NCBI RefSeq assembly: GCF_030317115.1 | Contig: NZ_JASZYF010000010.1 | Span: forward strand, 1-64,000 | DNA from: Variovorax gracilis | GTDB lineage: Bacteria > Pseudomonadota > Gammaproteobacteria > Burkholderiales > Burkholderiaceae_C | Direction of reading: 5' to 3' | Length of the DNA: 64,000 nucleotides | Shown here: positions 1-8,295 of the stretch, piece after piece | Numbering within the stretch: the first letter of the stretch is position 1 | Layout of the letters: every line of letters starts with the position of its first letter | The notes under the pieces: model-generated | What the model saw: only the letters and a program-made list of their open reading frames with translations | Database searches by the model: none | Told to the model about the DNA's origin: nothing | Translations under genes and position numbers: made by a program

Positions 1-508
1 GGGCCTGCAGATTCCCTTCGGGCCTGCACCCCAAGTGGCGCGGCCAGCCCCGCCACCGGCGGCGCCGGCCGTGGTGCCGCCGCCGCCACCACCACCGCCC
101 CCGGCGACGCGAAACTTCGAGCTCAAGGCCGACGGCACGTTCGCGTTCGCCAAGTCGGACTTGACGCCTGCCGGGCGCACTCGCATCGACAACACGCTCG
201 CAGAACTCAAGGCCTCGAACATCCGGCTGCGCTCGATCGCCATCGTCGGCCACACGGACCCGATAGGCACCTTCGAGTTCAACCAGCGCCTGTCGCTGGC
301 ACGGGCCAACTCCGTGCGTGACTACCTGGTGAGCCAAGGCGTGCCGGCCAACATCATCCAGACCGAAGGCCGCAGTTTCTCGGAGCTGAAGGTCACTGAA
401 GCCGATTGCAGGGCCCAGGGCAAGGCCAGGAACCGCACGGCGCTCATCGCCTGCTTCGAGCCGAACCGTCGCGTGGAAATCCGCGCCGCCGGCGAGCAGG
501 GCGGCTAG
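1..508 (+). CDS. OmpA-family C-terminal domain protein (5' partial)
   Basis: The reading frame is open from base 2, so the true start lies upstream; about 168 residues are visible. A Pro/Ala-rich linker with a run of nine prolines precedes an OmpA/MotB-type peptidoglycan-binding domain. The domain shows the typical core IVGHTDPIG, followed by NQRLSLARANSVRDYL and a C-terminal NRRVEI. OmpA C-domains bind diaminopimelate in peptidoglycan in the periplasm and tether the outer membrane. A GTG at 35 is in frame but lies in the linker and has no ribosome binding site, so it is unlikely to be the start. The Cys pair near the end (DC...AC) could form a disulfide, as in many betaproteobacterial OmpA proteins. 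Identity beyond the domain cannot be judged. Confidence 0.85.
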   Translation, partial: GLQIPFGPAPQVARPAPPPAAPAVVPPPPPPPPPATRNFELKADGTFAFAKSDLTPAGRTRIDNTLAELKASNIRLRSIAIVGHTDPIGTFEFNQRLSLARANSVRDYLVSQGVPANIIQTEGRSFSELKVTEADCRAQGKARNRTALIACFEPNRRVEIRAAGEQGG

Positions 509-525
509 GCATTCCCGCTGAGCGG

Positions 526-547
526 CTCAGGAGCGCACGCTCCTGAG
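526..547. terminator. hairpin between convergent genes
   Basis: A perfect 10-bp inverted repeat (CTCAGGAGCG, two bases, CGCTCCTGAG) lies in the 88-bp gap between the stop codons of the OmpA-type gene and the convergent lipase. The position suggests a bidirectional transcription end. There is no T tract on either side, so intrinsic termination is not assured. Confidence 0.5.
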
Positions 548-596
548 TCGCAATCGCGAGCGGGGCTTTCGTAGTCGCCAAGTCCCGGTGATTGCG

Positions 597-2174
597 TCAA
601 CTCCCAGCGGCGAGGACGCCCTCGAAGAAGACCCGTGCCGATTGCATGCAATAAGCCGGCACCAGCTGACCGTGGTAGGCGAGGGCCACGGCCTGGTCCT
701 TGGCGGCGTCGGTCCCGGATGCGCCGGCCCGCTCTTGCGCCTTGGCCTGCGCAAAGCCTGCGCGTGCTGCCGCATAGGCATCGTTCACATCCGTCGTCTC
801 CAGATCGACCACGGTCATCGACGAAGCGGGCATGCCGCGCGCGCGGAAGTAGCCTGACGTCGCAAGGCTGCTGGTGAAGTTCACCGTCGGATCATTCGCG
901 CCGCCGCACATCAGCACGGGCCGCGTCGGCAGCCAGTTGCGCAGGTCGTTGGCCACCGCCGCCTTGCGCAGGCCGGTCGTGGGTGCGCAGCCGAGCGGCG
1001 ATGTCGTGTTGAGCGACGCCGGTGTCGCCGGCAGCGCGTTGCCAGGGCAGGGGTTGGCCTTGACGTCATTGAACCAGGTCGTCAGGTAACTCTGGCGCAC
1101 CAGGTTGTCCGCGCCGTAGTTGATGGCGACGCTGGCGTTCAGCGGGCCGGGCGTGGCGTCTGCCGGAAAGAATGCGTACTTCGGCAGCTTGCCCGACGAC
1201 AACAGCTCGTCGCTCGACAGGTAGCTCGGCAGCAGTGTGTCGATGCCGGATGCGTACTTGTCTTCGTAGATGTCGCTCGGGGCTGTGTACACGTTGCCGA
1301 ACTGCTTCTGCCAACTGGTCGTGAGCATCGGAAAGAAGACGGTGCTGCCGAGTTCCGGTGAGCCGGCAGCGGAATAGTCGATCAGCAGGCTGATCGCCGA
1401 CGGCGCGGACATGGGGGCGGACGCCGTCACCGACATGCCGGTTGCCTGCATCTCGCGATGCGCCGCCAACGCAGCGTAGCCGCCTTCCGAATAGCCGGTG
1501 ACCAGCAATGCGCCGCCGTCCACCGCCGACAGCGCGGCCAGCGTCGAGCGCGCCGCCTTGAGCGCGTCGATCATCTCCTTGCCCTGCTGGTCGGCATTCA
1601 GGAAGGGGTGATAGGGCAGGGACGACTTGTCGTAGCCCGCGTAGTTGGGTGCCACCACGATGTAGCCCTGCGCCGCGAACATGGCCGCCACGACCACGCC
1701 TTCCGCACCGGCCGGCTGGTTGGTATTGCTGAGGTTGGAGATGTCGTAGTTGCGCTCTGTCGCAGTGCCGTGCCCGTAGAGCACCAGGGGGCGCGGGCCG
1801 TTGCATGCGGGGTCCGTGCCGGAGGGCAGCATGATGGCGGCGCTGGCCGGGACCGATTCACCCTGTGCGCCGACCGTCTGGTATTGCAGATAGCGCACGT
1901 CGATGCCGCACTTGGGGTCGCCCGCGGCGCGCAGGAGTTGCTCGCCGGTGGAAACGGTTCCGATCAGGCTCTTGAATTCGTCTGCCGACAAGCGGATGAC
2001 GCGGTCGGGTGCGGCCGTGAGCGCGGTGCCGCGCGCTGGAGTCTCAGTGGCCCCGGCGACGGCCAGGGCCATGGCGTTGCTGCCGCCGCTGCCACCACCG
2101 CCGCAACCCGACAGCATCAGGGCACATGAAGCAGCAAGGGTGGATGCGATGAAGCAGGCGGCGTGGCGGGGCAT
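597..2174 (-). CDS. secreted alpha/beta-hydrolase (lipase-like) lipoprotein
   Basis: A 525-residue protein starting at the ATG at 2174, chosen because it begins a lipoprotein signal peptide (MPRHAACFIAS...ALMLSGC) followed by Gly/Ser-rich GGGGSGGS. The frame is open further upstream but that part lacks protein character. The catalytic region has an oxyanion-hole YGHG motif, then the nucleophile elbow GYSEGG (G-x-S-x-G). It resembles secretory lipases and prolyl-oligopeptidase-like esterases of Burkholderiales. Expected location is the outer membrane or periplasm, hydrolysing an ester of unknown nature. It lies 170 bp after the pdxA-like gene on the same strand, so it could be the distal gene of that unit or have its own promoter. 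No candidate operator was seen in the gap. Confidence 0.8.
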   Translation of the reverse strand: MPRHAACFIASTLAASCALMLSGCGGGGSGGSNAMALAVAGATETPARGTALTAAPDRVIRLSADEFKSLIGTVSTGEQLLRAAGDPKCGIDVRYLQYQTVGAQGESVPASAAIMLPSGTDPACNGPRPLVLYGHGTATERNYDISNLSNTNQPAGAEGVVVAAMFAAQGYIVVAPNYAGYDKSSLPYHPFLNADQQGKEMIDALKAARSTLAALSAVDGGALLVTGYSEGGYAALAAHREMQATGMSVTASAPMSAPSAISLLIDYSAAGSPELGSTVFFPMLTTSWQKQFGNVYTAPSDIYEDKYASGIDTLLPSYLSSDELLSSGKLPKYAFFPADATPGPLNASVAINYGADNLVRQSYLTTWFNDVKANPCPGNALPATPASLNTTSPLGCAPTTGLRKAAVANDLRNWLPTRPVLMCGGANDPTVNFTSSLATSGYFRARGMPASSMTVVDLETTDVNDAYAAARAGFAQAKAQERAGASGTDAAKDQAVALAYHGQLVPAYCMQSARVFFEGVLAAGS

Positions 2175-2344
2175 GGTCGAGGGTCTCCGGCAGTAAGGAT
2201 GAAAGGCACGGCGAGGATGCCCGCCACGCCCTTCGCTGCCATGCCAGAAACAGCCGATACCTCGTGAAGCGTCCGGCCTACAGGGGCCCAGGGCAGCGCG
2301 ATACCCTGCTCCCCGCACCAGCGGCGACGGCCACAAGCCGCGAT

Positions 2345-3364
2345 TCAGGTCGCCCGAGCTGTCGGCGCCTTCCTTTCGCGCGCCATTCGCACGCACAAGT
2401 CGAAAGCGTGTTGCAAGCCCTCGATCTTCGCTACGCCCTGGCCCGCGATGTCGAAGGCGCTGCCGCTCGCCGAGGTCGCCACCGGCACTGGCAGACCGCC
2501 ATGCAGCGTCACGCCCTGTTCGAAGCCCATGAGTTTCATCGCGATCTGGCCCTGGTCGTGATACATCGAGACGACAGCATCGAAGTCGCCTCGGCGCGCG
2601 CCGATGAAGACGGTGTCGGGCGAGTAGGGGCCACGGGCGTCGATCCCTTGCGCCTGCAGCTCGCGGACGGCCGGCGCGATGATCTCGATCTCTTCGCTGC
2701 CGATGGAGCCGCCGTCGCCCGCATGCGGATTGAGGCCCGACACCGCGATGCGCGGTGCCCGGACGCCGGCACTGACGAGGGCGTCGCGAATGATGTGCAC
2801 CGCGTCCTTCACGGCGTCGCCGGTGATGAGGGCCGCGACATCCTTCAGCGGCACATGCGAGGTGACGCGCGAGGTCCAGAGGCTGCCGGTGATGTTGAAT
2901 TCGCAGACGAAGCCCGGTACGCGAAATCGCTCCTGCATGTAGCGCAGTTCGTCCTCATGCTGCAAGCCGCCGAGGCGCAGCGAATGCTTGTTGAGCGGCG
3001 CGAAGACGATGCCGTCGACCAGGCCCCGGCGAACGGCCTCGGTGGCCAGTTGCATCGCCTCGAAGGAAGCCACGCCGGAATGCACGTTCGATTCGCCGAG
3101 CACCGGCGGACGCCCGCCCATCGTGTCCTGCGCCAAGAGGCTCGGCCGGCCGGGCTCGAATCGCAGCGCGTCGAGACTCTGGATTCGAAGGGGATCGAGC
3201 GTGGCGCCGCCGGCGATGCGTTGGCCGCTTTCGAGCACCAGCGGGTCCGCGACGATCAGCAAATCGGCCGCATCGATGTTGGGTGCGCGCGCGAGCAGCT
3301 TTACCGTCATCTCGGGACCGATGCCGCTCGGGTCGCCGGGCAGCACTGCGATTCTGGGTTTCAT
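2345..3364 (-). CDS. pdxA: PdxA-family NAD-dependent dehydrogenase
   Basis: A 339-residue protein of the PdxA/TphB family (4-hydroxythreonine-4-phosphate dehydrogenase and relatives). Visible marks are the N-terminal GDPSGIGPE, a conserved TSHVPL histidine segment and YHDQG near residue 280, the family's metal and substrate binding motifs. The start at 3364 is preceded by AAGGAAAGGA; an upstream in-frame codon inside the preceding gene is less likely. It follows the Bug receptor gene by 26 bp, so the two are probably cotranscribed. PdxA in vitamin B6 synthesis is usually not linked to a solute receptor. The neighbours fit a catabolic paralogue, for example D-threonate/erythronate phosphate dehydrogenase (PdxA2) or a TphB-like dihydrodiol decarboxylating dehydrogenase. 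Family assignment is firm; substrate is open. Confidence 0.88.
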   Translation of the reverse strand: MKPRIAVLPGDPSGIGPEMTVKLLARAPNIDAADLLIVADPLVLESGQRIAGGATLDPLRIQSLDALRFEPGRPSLLAQDTMGGRPPVLGESNVHSGVASFEAMQLATEAVRRGLVDGIVFAPLNKHSLRLGGLQHEDELRYMQERFRVPGFVCEFNITGSLWTSRVTSHVPLKDVAALITGDAVKDAVHIIRDALVSAGVRAPRIAVSGLNPHAGDGGSIGSEEIEIIAPAVRELQAQGIDARGPYSPDTVFIGARRGDFDAVVSMYHDQGQIAMKLMGFEQGVTLHGGLPVPVATSASGSAFDIAGQGVAKIEGLQHAFDLCVRMARERKAPTARAT

Positions 3365-3390
3365 CGGATTCCTTTCCTTGTTCTTCGAAG

Positions 3391-4377
3391 TCACTCGGCA
3401 CGCATGCCCGTGTCCCTGACCAGCTTGCCGTAGCGCTCGAACTCATTGCGGTTCATCTCTGCAAAGGCCTCGATGCTCGTGGCCGAGATCTCGCCGCCGA
3501 GCGCCTTGATGCGCTCCTGCACGTCGGCCGATCGCAAGCTTTGCGCAAGCTCGGCGTTGAGTCGCTCCACGGCTGCGCGCGGCGTGCCGGCGGTGACAAA
3601 GAGGCCGTACCAGGTGTTGACGTCCGCGCCGGAGACGCCGGCTTCCGCGAGCGTCGGGACCTCGGGCAGTTCCGGTGTGCGCTTTGCGGCGGCGACGGCG
3701 AGCGGGCGCAACTTGCCGGCCTTGATCTGCTGCATGGCCGAGGAGGTGCTGTCGAACATCATCTCCACCTGCCCGCCGATGATGTCGATGTGCGCCTGCG
3801 AACTGCCTCGGTACGGCACATGGATGGCCTTGGTGCCCGTGGCCAGTGCGAAGGCTTCACCGCCCACGTGCTGCGTGCTCCCGATGCCCGAGGACGCGTA
3901 CTTGAAAGAGCCCGGCCTGGCGCGCATCGCTGCGATCAGTTCTCCGACGTTCTGGTAGGGCGAGGTCGAAGGCACGACCAGGACATTCGGCATCACCGCC
4001 ACAAGGCCGACCGGCTGCAGGTCCTTGAGAGGGTCGTACTTGAGCTTGAGCAGGTGAGGCGCGACCGCTTGACCCGTGTTGGTGGCCAGGAGCAGCGTGC
4101 TGCCATCGCCTGCGGCGCGTGCGGTGAGTTCGGCCGCGATGGTGTTCGACGCGCCGGGCCGGTTCTCGACGACGACAGGTTGCTTCAGCGCGGCGCCGAA
4201 CTTGTCGGCGAGCAGGCGCGCGAGGATGTCGGTCCCGCCACCGGGGGAGGCGCCGACCATGATGCGCAGGGGCTTGTCCGGATAGGCAGTCTGCGCGGAG
4301 GCCGCGGGCGGCGCCGCGACCAACAGCAAGGCGGCCATGGCGCTGACTGCGCGGCACAGCAGGGGGCGGAATGTCAT
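3391..4377 (-). CDS. Bug-family tripartite tricarboxylate transporter receptor
   Basis: A 328-residue periplasmic binding protein with a Sec signal peptide (residues 1 to about 28, ending AASAQ) and the Bug core: YPDKPLRIMVGASPGGGTDILAR, then VVVENRPGASN, and LPEVPTLAEAG toward the C-terminus. Bug proteins bind carboxylates or other small anions by a pincer of two domains. No TctA/TctB membrane genes occur nearby, as is usual for the many orphan Bug genes of Comamonadaceae. The ribosome site GGAGAC precedes the ATG. It is divergent from a LysR-type gene 103 bp away and heads the Bug-pdxA unit, so the LysR protein probably controls it. The ligand may be the substrate of the PdxA-like enzyme. 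Confidence 0.92.
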   Translation of the reverse strand: MTFRPLLCRAVSAMAALLLVAAPPAASAQTAYPDKPLRIMVGASPGGGTDILARLLADKFGAALKQPVVVENRPGASNTIAAELTARAAGDGSTLLLATNTGQAVAPHLLKLKYDPLKDLQPVGLVAVMPNVLVVPSTSPYQNVGELIAAMRARPGSFKYASSGIGSTQHVGGEAFALATGTKAIHVPYRGSSQAHIDIIGGQVEMMFDSTSSAMQQIKAGKLRPLAVAAAKRTPELPEVPTLAEAGVSGADVNTWYGLFVTAGTPRAAVERLNAELAQSLRSADVQERIKALGGEISATSIEAFAEMNRNEFERYGKLVRDTGMRAE

Positions 4378-4465
4378 GGGGCGTGTCTCCGTTTTTTCTT
4401 CCAGGCTGACGGACGCAGCTTAGGGATGTTTGCCATTCCAATCCAATCGATATTCCTGAAGAATT

Positions 4466-4483
4466 CATATACATCTGTATATG
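4466..4483. promoter_or_regulatory. palindrome overlapping a LysR start codon
   Basis: The sequence CATATACATCTGTATATG has 8-bp inverted arms around a 2-bp centre and includes the ATG of the LysR-type gene. It sits in the divergent region between that regulator and the Bug-pdxA unit. It could be the regulator's own operator, blocking both transcription and translation of the regulator. Confidence 0.5.
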
Positions 4484-5419
4484 GCTCAACCTTCCGTCGA
4501 TCTTCCGCCCTGGCGCCTGCTGTTGCGCCTGCGCACGCGTCAATGGGTGCTCCTTGCGCTGCTCGACCAGCACCGGAACCTGGGCCGGGCGGCGGCGGCG
4601 ATGAGCGTCAGCCAGCCCGCGGCGACCAAGCTGCTGCAACAGCTCGAAGACACCTTCGCCGTACCGCTATTCACCCGCGTGGCGCGCGGGATGACGCCAA
4701 CGCCCTACGGCGAGGCGCTGGTGCGCCACGCCCGCTGGGTGCTCACCGACTTCGGCGCAGTGTGCGAAGAGGTCGAAGCGCTGCGTTCCGGCCTCAGTGG
4801 CGCGCTGCGCGTGGGAAGCGTTCCGGGTGCAGTGCCGGAACTGCTGGCGCCCACTCTGGTGGCCTACCAGCAGAAGCACGAACGCGTGGCTGTCAGCGTG
4901 GTGGTCGACACCAGCGACGTGATGCTGCGCCAGTTGGCGCGCGGCGAGGTCGACCTGATGCTGGGTCGACTCACCGAGGATCACAGCGCCGAGGCTTTCG
5001 ATTGCGTGTTGCTGCTCGGGGAGCCCCAGGTCGTGGTGGTGCGCAAGACGCATCCGCTGCTCAAGCGCAAGTCGGTGACGCTGCGCGAGCTGGTCGATTG
5101 GCCCTGGCTGTTGCAGCCGCCGGGTTCGCCGCAGCGTGGGCGCTTCGAGGCGGCGCTGCGCGAGGCCGGCATCCAGCAACGGTTGCGTGTCACCGAGACG
5201 GCGTCGCCGATCGCGATGACCGCGCTCCTGGAACATTCAGACATGGCCGCCGTGATGCCGGCGTCGCAGGCGGCCCACTATGCCAGGCTGGGCGTGCTGT
5301 GCGTCCTGCCGGTGAAGCTACCGATACGCGTGCCGCCCATCTACCTGATCACGCGACGCGCGCACAGCCTGTCCCCCGCGGCGGCGGAGTTTGTAGCGCT
5401 GTTGCGGCCTGCTTCATAG
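4481..5419 (+). CDS. LysR-type regulator of the Bug-pdxA unit
   Basis: A 312-residue LysR-type regulator. The winged helix-turn-helix lies at about residues 17-76 (GRAAAAMSVSQPAATKLLQQLE is the recognition region; the usual SQPA is present). The remaining two thirds form the effector-binding domain. The start at 4481 lies inside a palindrome and has no clear Shine-Dalgarno, so translation may be weak or leaderless. Some 15 extra residues precede the helix-turn-helix. It is divergent from the Bug receptor gene 103 bp away and is the likely regulator of that unit. Its effector is unknown. Alternative: a downstream start would still leave the DNA-binding domain intact only if before residue 17. 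Confidence 0.88.
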   Translation: MAQPSVDLPPWRLLLRLRTRQWVLLALLDQHRNLGRAAAAMSVSQPAATKLLQQLEDTFAVPLFTRVARGMTPTPYGEALVRHARWVLTDFGAVCEEVEALRSGLSGALRVGSVPGAVPELLAPTLVAYQQKHERVAVSVVVDTSDVMLRQLARGEVDLMLGRLTEDHSAEAFDCVLLLGEPQVVVVRKTHPLLKRKSVTLRELVDWPWLLQPPGSPQRGRFEAALREAGIQQRLRVTETASPIAMTALLEHSDMAAVMPASQAAHYARLGVLCVLPVKLPIRVPPIYLITRRAHSLSPAAAEFVALLRPAS

Positions 5420-5447
5420 GCGGTCGCTCCCGGTCCTCCTTCGCGCC

Positions 5448-6128
5448 TCAGATTCGTTTGCGCCGTGGAACGACATTGAGCTGAAGCGTCGCTTTCGCAG
5501 GCGCGTCGCCGAGCATCACCTGCAGCGGCGCGATGTCGATGAGCTGGTCCGCGTGCCACACCTTGACCGACGCCGCGCCTTCCGGCACGTCGATGGTCGC
5601 CAGCCCATCCATTCCCGTCAGCGCCGCCCAGGGCGAGTCGCTCACGTAGACATGCCCGCGCATCGAGTTGTGCAGATGGCAGCCGAGCAGCACGGCGCCG
5701 GCCTTTTCGAAAGTGGCGTCGGCGACCTTGCCGGGCTTGCCTTCGGGCTTCGCGGCGATCATCAGCTCGAAGCCGCCGGCCGGCCCGGCGTCGAACTGCA
5801 TGACACCGGCGGCGGACGCGCGCACGTGATGCTCCCACGGGTCGTTGTTCACGAAGCGCGCCTTGGCGCCGACAGCGACCAGGCTCACCGCCGGTACGAA
5901 GCGCATCTTTTCCTGGCTGATCGTCACTTCCCTGGGCAGCGGCCTGGCGGGGCTGGCCTTCGATGCGGTGGCCACGACGACGACCGCATCCACGACAGGC
6001 TGGCCGTCCTTGTCGAGGACGCTCACCTGGAGCGGCGTCGCAGCGCACAGCGCGCAGGCAAGCGCACCTGCCAATGCAATGGCGCTGCTGCGCAAGCGCG
6101 GAACACGCAAGCGAGGAGGCGTTCCCAT
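5448..6128 (-). CDS. secreted plastocyanin-like cupredoxin
   Basis: A 226-residue protein with an N-terminal signal peptide (hydrophobic run ALAGALACALCA) and a cupredoxin-like domain. Candidate copper ligands are in NNDPWEHHVR and GCHLHNSMRGHVYV (His, Cys, His and Met in the order expected for type 1 copper). Such proteins are annotated as methylamine-utilisation or plastocyanin-like proteins. Expected location is the periplasm, with an electron-carrier or copper-binding role. The gene starts 2 bp after the stop of the COG4315 lipoprotein and is surely cotranscribed with it. It ends 28 bp from the convergent LysR gene. The last residues (VVPRRKRI) are basic. The partner redox enzyme is not in the window. 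Confidence 0.75.
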   Translation of the reverse strand: MGTPPRLRVPRLRSSAIALAGALACALCAATPLQVSVLDKDGQPVVDAVVVVATASKASPARPLPREVTISQEKMRFVPAVSLVAVGAKARFVNNDPWEHHVRASAAGVMQFDAGPAGGFELMIAAKPEGKPGKVADATFEKAGAVLLGCHLHNSMRGHVYVSDSPWAALTGMDGLATIDVPEGAASVKVWHADQLIDIAPLQVMLGDAPAKATLQLNVVPRRKRI

Positions 6129-6130
6129 GC

Positions 6131-6532
6131 TCAGAGCTGACTCGTCTTGATGACGTGCCAGACCTTGTTGTAGTTGTCGCCGTAGACGTCGCCGGGTTCC
6201 TGGTCCTCGGGCCAGGTGTAAAGCGGTTGACCCTTGAACGCCCACTGCTTGCGACCGTCGTCCCGGGTGACGATCGAAAGGCCGCCGCTCGGCTTCGCGC
6301 CATCGGCGGCCATGACCGGCGGCCACTTGACGGCGCAGTCGCCGTTGCAGACGGAGCGGCCGCTGTTGGGTGCGTCCTTGTCGAAGGTATAGAGCGTGAG
6401 ACCCTTTTCGTTGACCAGGATGCCATTGGCAAGCTTCACGGTCGAGACGTCCTTCGAGGCCATCGGCGGTGGTGTGGCGCAACCGCCGAGCATGGTCAGA
6501 GCGATGGCGAGGCTGGCAACTGCAATACGCAC
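6131..6532 (-). CDS. COG4315-type secreted repeat lipoprotein
   Basis: A 133-residue lipoprotein with lipobox LGGC after a short signal peptide. It carries the COG4315 pattern: a GLTLYTFDKD segment, NGDCAVKWPP, then QWAFKGQPLYTWPED. These proteins of unknown function have two tandem units of this kind and are exported. I place the start at the GTG at 6532 because AAGGAG lies six bases upstream and the signal peptide then begins directly; an ATG 45 bases further up gives an unnatural His-rich leader. It is the first gene of a two-gene unit with the cupredoxin. The conserved Cys in NGDCAVKW is retained. Confidence 0.8.
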   Translation of the reverse strand: MRIAVASLAIALTMLGGCATPPPMASKDVSTVKLANGILVNEKGLTLYTFDKDAPNSGRSVCNGDCAVKWPPVMAADGAKPSGGLSIVTRDDGRKQWAFKGQPLYTWPEDQEPGDVYGDNYNKVWHVIKTSQL

Positions 6533-6663
6533 GAAGGTCTCCTTGTTGTGGTGGGATATGAGATGGTGCGCTCGCATTACACATTTCGATACAGTTTTGC
6601 CCTAGTGCAATTTGTCACGGACGCATGCTTTCGGTTGCCGGGCCAGTTGAAAAGGATCCACAC

Positions 6664-7269
6664 ATGGAATCAGTCAGTGCCGCCGCTTTCGACGAGTCCT
6701 ACTATCAGCGCTATTACTTCGACAAGAAGACCAAGGTGGCGGACCCGCAGCACATCGAACGCCTGGGCGCCTTTGTCTGCGCCTATCTGAAATACCTGCG
6801 CGTACCCGTGCGTCGGGTGCTGGACGTAGGCTGCGGCGTCGGGTTGTGGCGCGATATCGTGGCGCGGCATTTCCCGCAAGCCAGCTTTCACGGCGTGGAA
6901 TTCAGCGAGTACCTGTGCGGACGCTACGGATGGGAGCGCGGTTCGGTCGTGGACTATCGGGCCCGGCAGCCGTTCGACTTCCTCATCTGCCAGGGTGTGC
7001 TGGCCTACCTGAGCCCGGCGGACCTGAAACTTGCGCTGCGCAACCTCGGGGCGTTGAGCCAGGGTGCGCTCTACGTGGAGGTCGTCACGCGCGAGGACTA
7101 CGAACGCGACATCGTGGACGAAGACCTGACCGACCCGCAGCTCTTTCGCCACCGCGCCGAGGCGTACCGCCGCGGGTTGACCCGGCAGTTCAAGGAGATC
7201 GGAGGCGGCGTGTGGCTCAGCCGGCAATCCGACGTGCCGCTCTTCTCGCTGGAGTGCGTGTCGGAGTGA
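6664..7269 (+). CDS. class I SAM-dependent methyltransferase
   Basis: A 201-residue Rossmann-fold methyltransferase. Motif I is VLDVGCGVGLWRD (about residues 57-69), the acidic end of strand 2 is in FHGVEFSEY, and strand 4 is FDFLICQGVLAYL. The start at 6664 follows AAAAGGA; an in-frame ATG at 6625 has no such site. The protein is short and lacks a recognisable substrate domain, so the target (small molecule or protein) is unknown. It is divergent from the COG4315 lipoprotein gene (131 bp between). Its last 53 bases overlap antisense with the end of a LysR gene. Confidence 0.82.
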   Translation: MESVSAAAFDESYYQRYYFDKKTKVADPQHIERLGAFVCAYLKYLRVPVRRVLDVGCGVGLWRDIVARHFPQASFHGVEFSEYLCGRYGWERGSVVDYRARQPFDFLICQGVLAYLSPADLKLALRNLGALSQGALYVEVVTREDYERDIVDEDLTDPQLFRHRAEAYRRGLTRQFKEIGGGVWLSRQSDVPLFSLECVSE

Positions 7270-8218
7270 CCCTGAAGCCAGGGGGGCGTGTCCCGATCAC
7301 GTTGAAGAGCCAAGCCAGCCCCTCGTCTTGCAAGGCCACCTTGGGTGCAACGGCTCGAATCCGGAAGCGATTCAGCCGCATTGGCGCTTCCACGGCAACG
7401 ACGCCGAATCGCGCTCCATGCGCTGCGACGAATGCCCTCGGCAAGGCGGCGACCAGATCCGTCTCGGCGATGACGGCGAGGGCAAACATGAAGTTCGGAA
7501 CGGTCAGCGCGATGCGTCGCGAAAGCCCCTGCTCTGCCAGCATCCGGTCGACGAAACCGAAGGCATCTCCGGTATGCGACACGAGAAGATGCTGCAACGC
7601 GAGGTACCGGTCGACGGTCGGCCTGGCTGCGAACGAATGGCCGGCGCGCATCGCGATGACGAAGTCCTCTTCGTAGAGAACCCTCTCGGCGAAACGCGTC
7701 GGGGCATCGTCCGTGGGGATGATGGCGATGTCCATCGCGCGCGCCTCCAGGTCCGCGAACGCGGCGCGCCACGCATGATCGGGCGACGTTTCCCCTTGCG
7801 CGGGAAGCAACTGGCGCACGCTGATGCCGATGCCGGGAGCGCTCTCGCGCAAGACGGCCAGAAGCGGCGGCAGGAACACCGCTGAAGCCCCGTCGGGTGC
7901 GCCGATCGTGAAACGGCGGCTCGACGTCGCGGGATCGAACTTCTCCGCGGTCGAGATCACGCTTCTGACGCGTGCCAGGACGTCCCGGATGGGAGCGGCC
8001 AATTCGGCTGCGCGGGCCGTGGGCACGACGCCTTTCGGCGTCTTGAGAAAGAGCGGGTCGTTGAGCAGCCGGCGCAGCCTGCCGAGGCCATGACTGATCG
8101 CCGAGGGCGACAGGCTCAGTCGTTCGGCCGCCCGGCCGACGTGTCGAGTCTCCAGGACCACCTCGAAGAGCACCAGCAGGTTGAGGTCGGCGCGCGCGAG
8201 ATCAATCTCGTTCAGCAT
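7217..8218 (-). CDS. LysR-type regulator (NodD/LeuO-like branch)
   Basis: A 333-residue LysR-type regulator. The N-terminal LARADLNLLVLFEVVLETRH and AERLSLSPSAISHGLGRLR form the helix-turn-helix of the NodD/LeuO-like branch, and the effector domain follows. The C-terminal 25 residues (GFRVTPTRTPARRAARRIAG) form an Arg/Thr-rich tail beyond the usual end and are encoded in the 53-bp antisense overlap with the methyltransferase. The gene is divergent from the NTF2-like gene, with 77 bp between starts, and may regulate it. Effector unknown. Confidence 0.88.
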   Translation of the reverse strand: MLNEIDLARADLNLLVLFEVVLETRHVGRAAERLSLSPSAISHGLGRLRRLLNDPLFLKTPKGVVPTARAAELAAPIRDVLARVRSVISTAEKFDPATSSRRFTIGAPDGASAVFLPPLLAVLRESAPGIGISVRQLLPAQGETSPDHAWRAAFADLEARAMDIAIIPTDDAPTRFAERVLYEEDFVIAMRAGHSFAARPTVDRYLALQHLLVSHTGDAFGFVDRMLAEQGLSRRIALTVPNFMFALAVIAETDLVAALPRAFVAAHGARFGVVAVEAPMRLNRFRIRAVAPKVALQDEGLAWLFNVIGTRPPGFRVTPTRTPARRAARRIAG

Positions 8219-8295
8219 ATCGCTGAAATCGTATCACTTGATTCAGGAGCCTGGGAGTGCGATCGTCCCGACAAACCTGCTCAGGAGCGACCCCT

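Noticed and set aside
6625-6663. Upstream ATG as methyltransferase start
   Set aside because: The ATG at 6664 has an AAAAGGA site at proper distance; the upstream one has none.
8219-8295. Operator CTGAA-N14-TTCAG before the NTF2-like gene
   Set aside because: Five-bp arms at this spacing are expected by chance; too weak to report.
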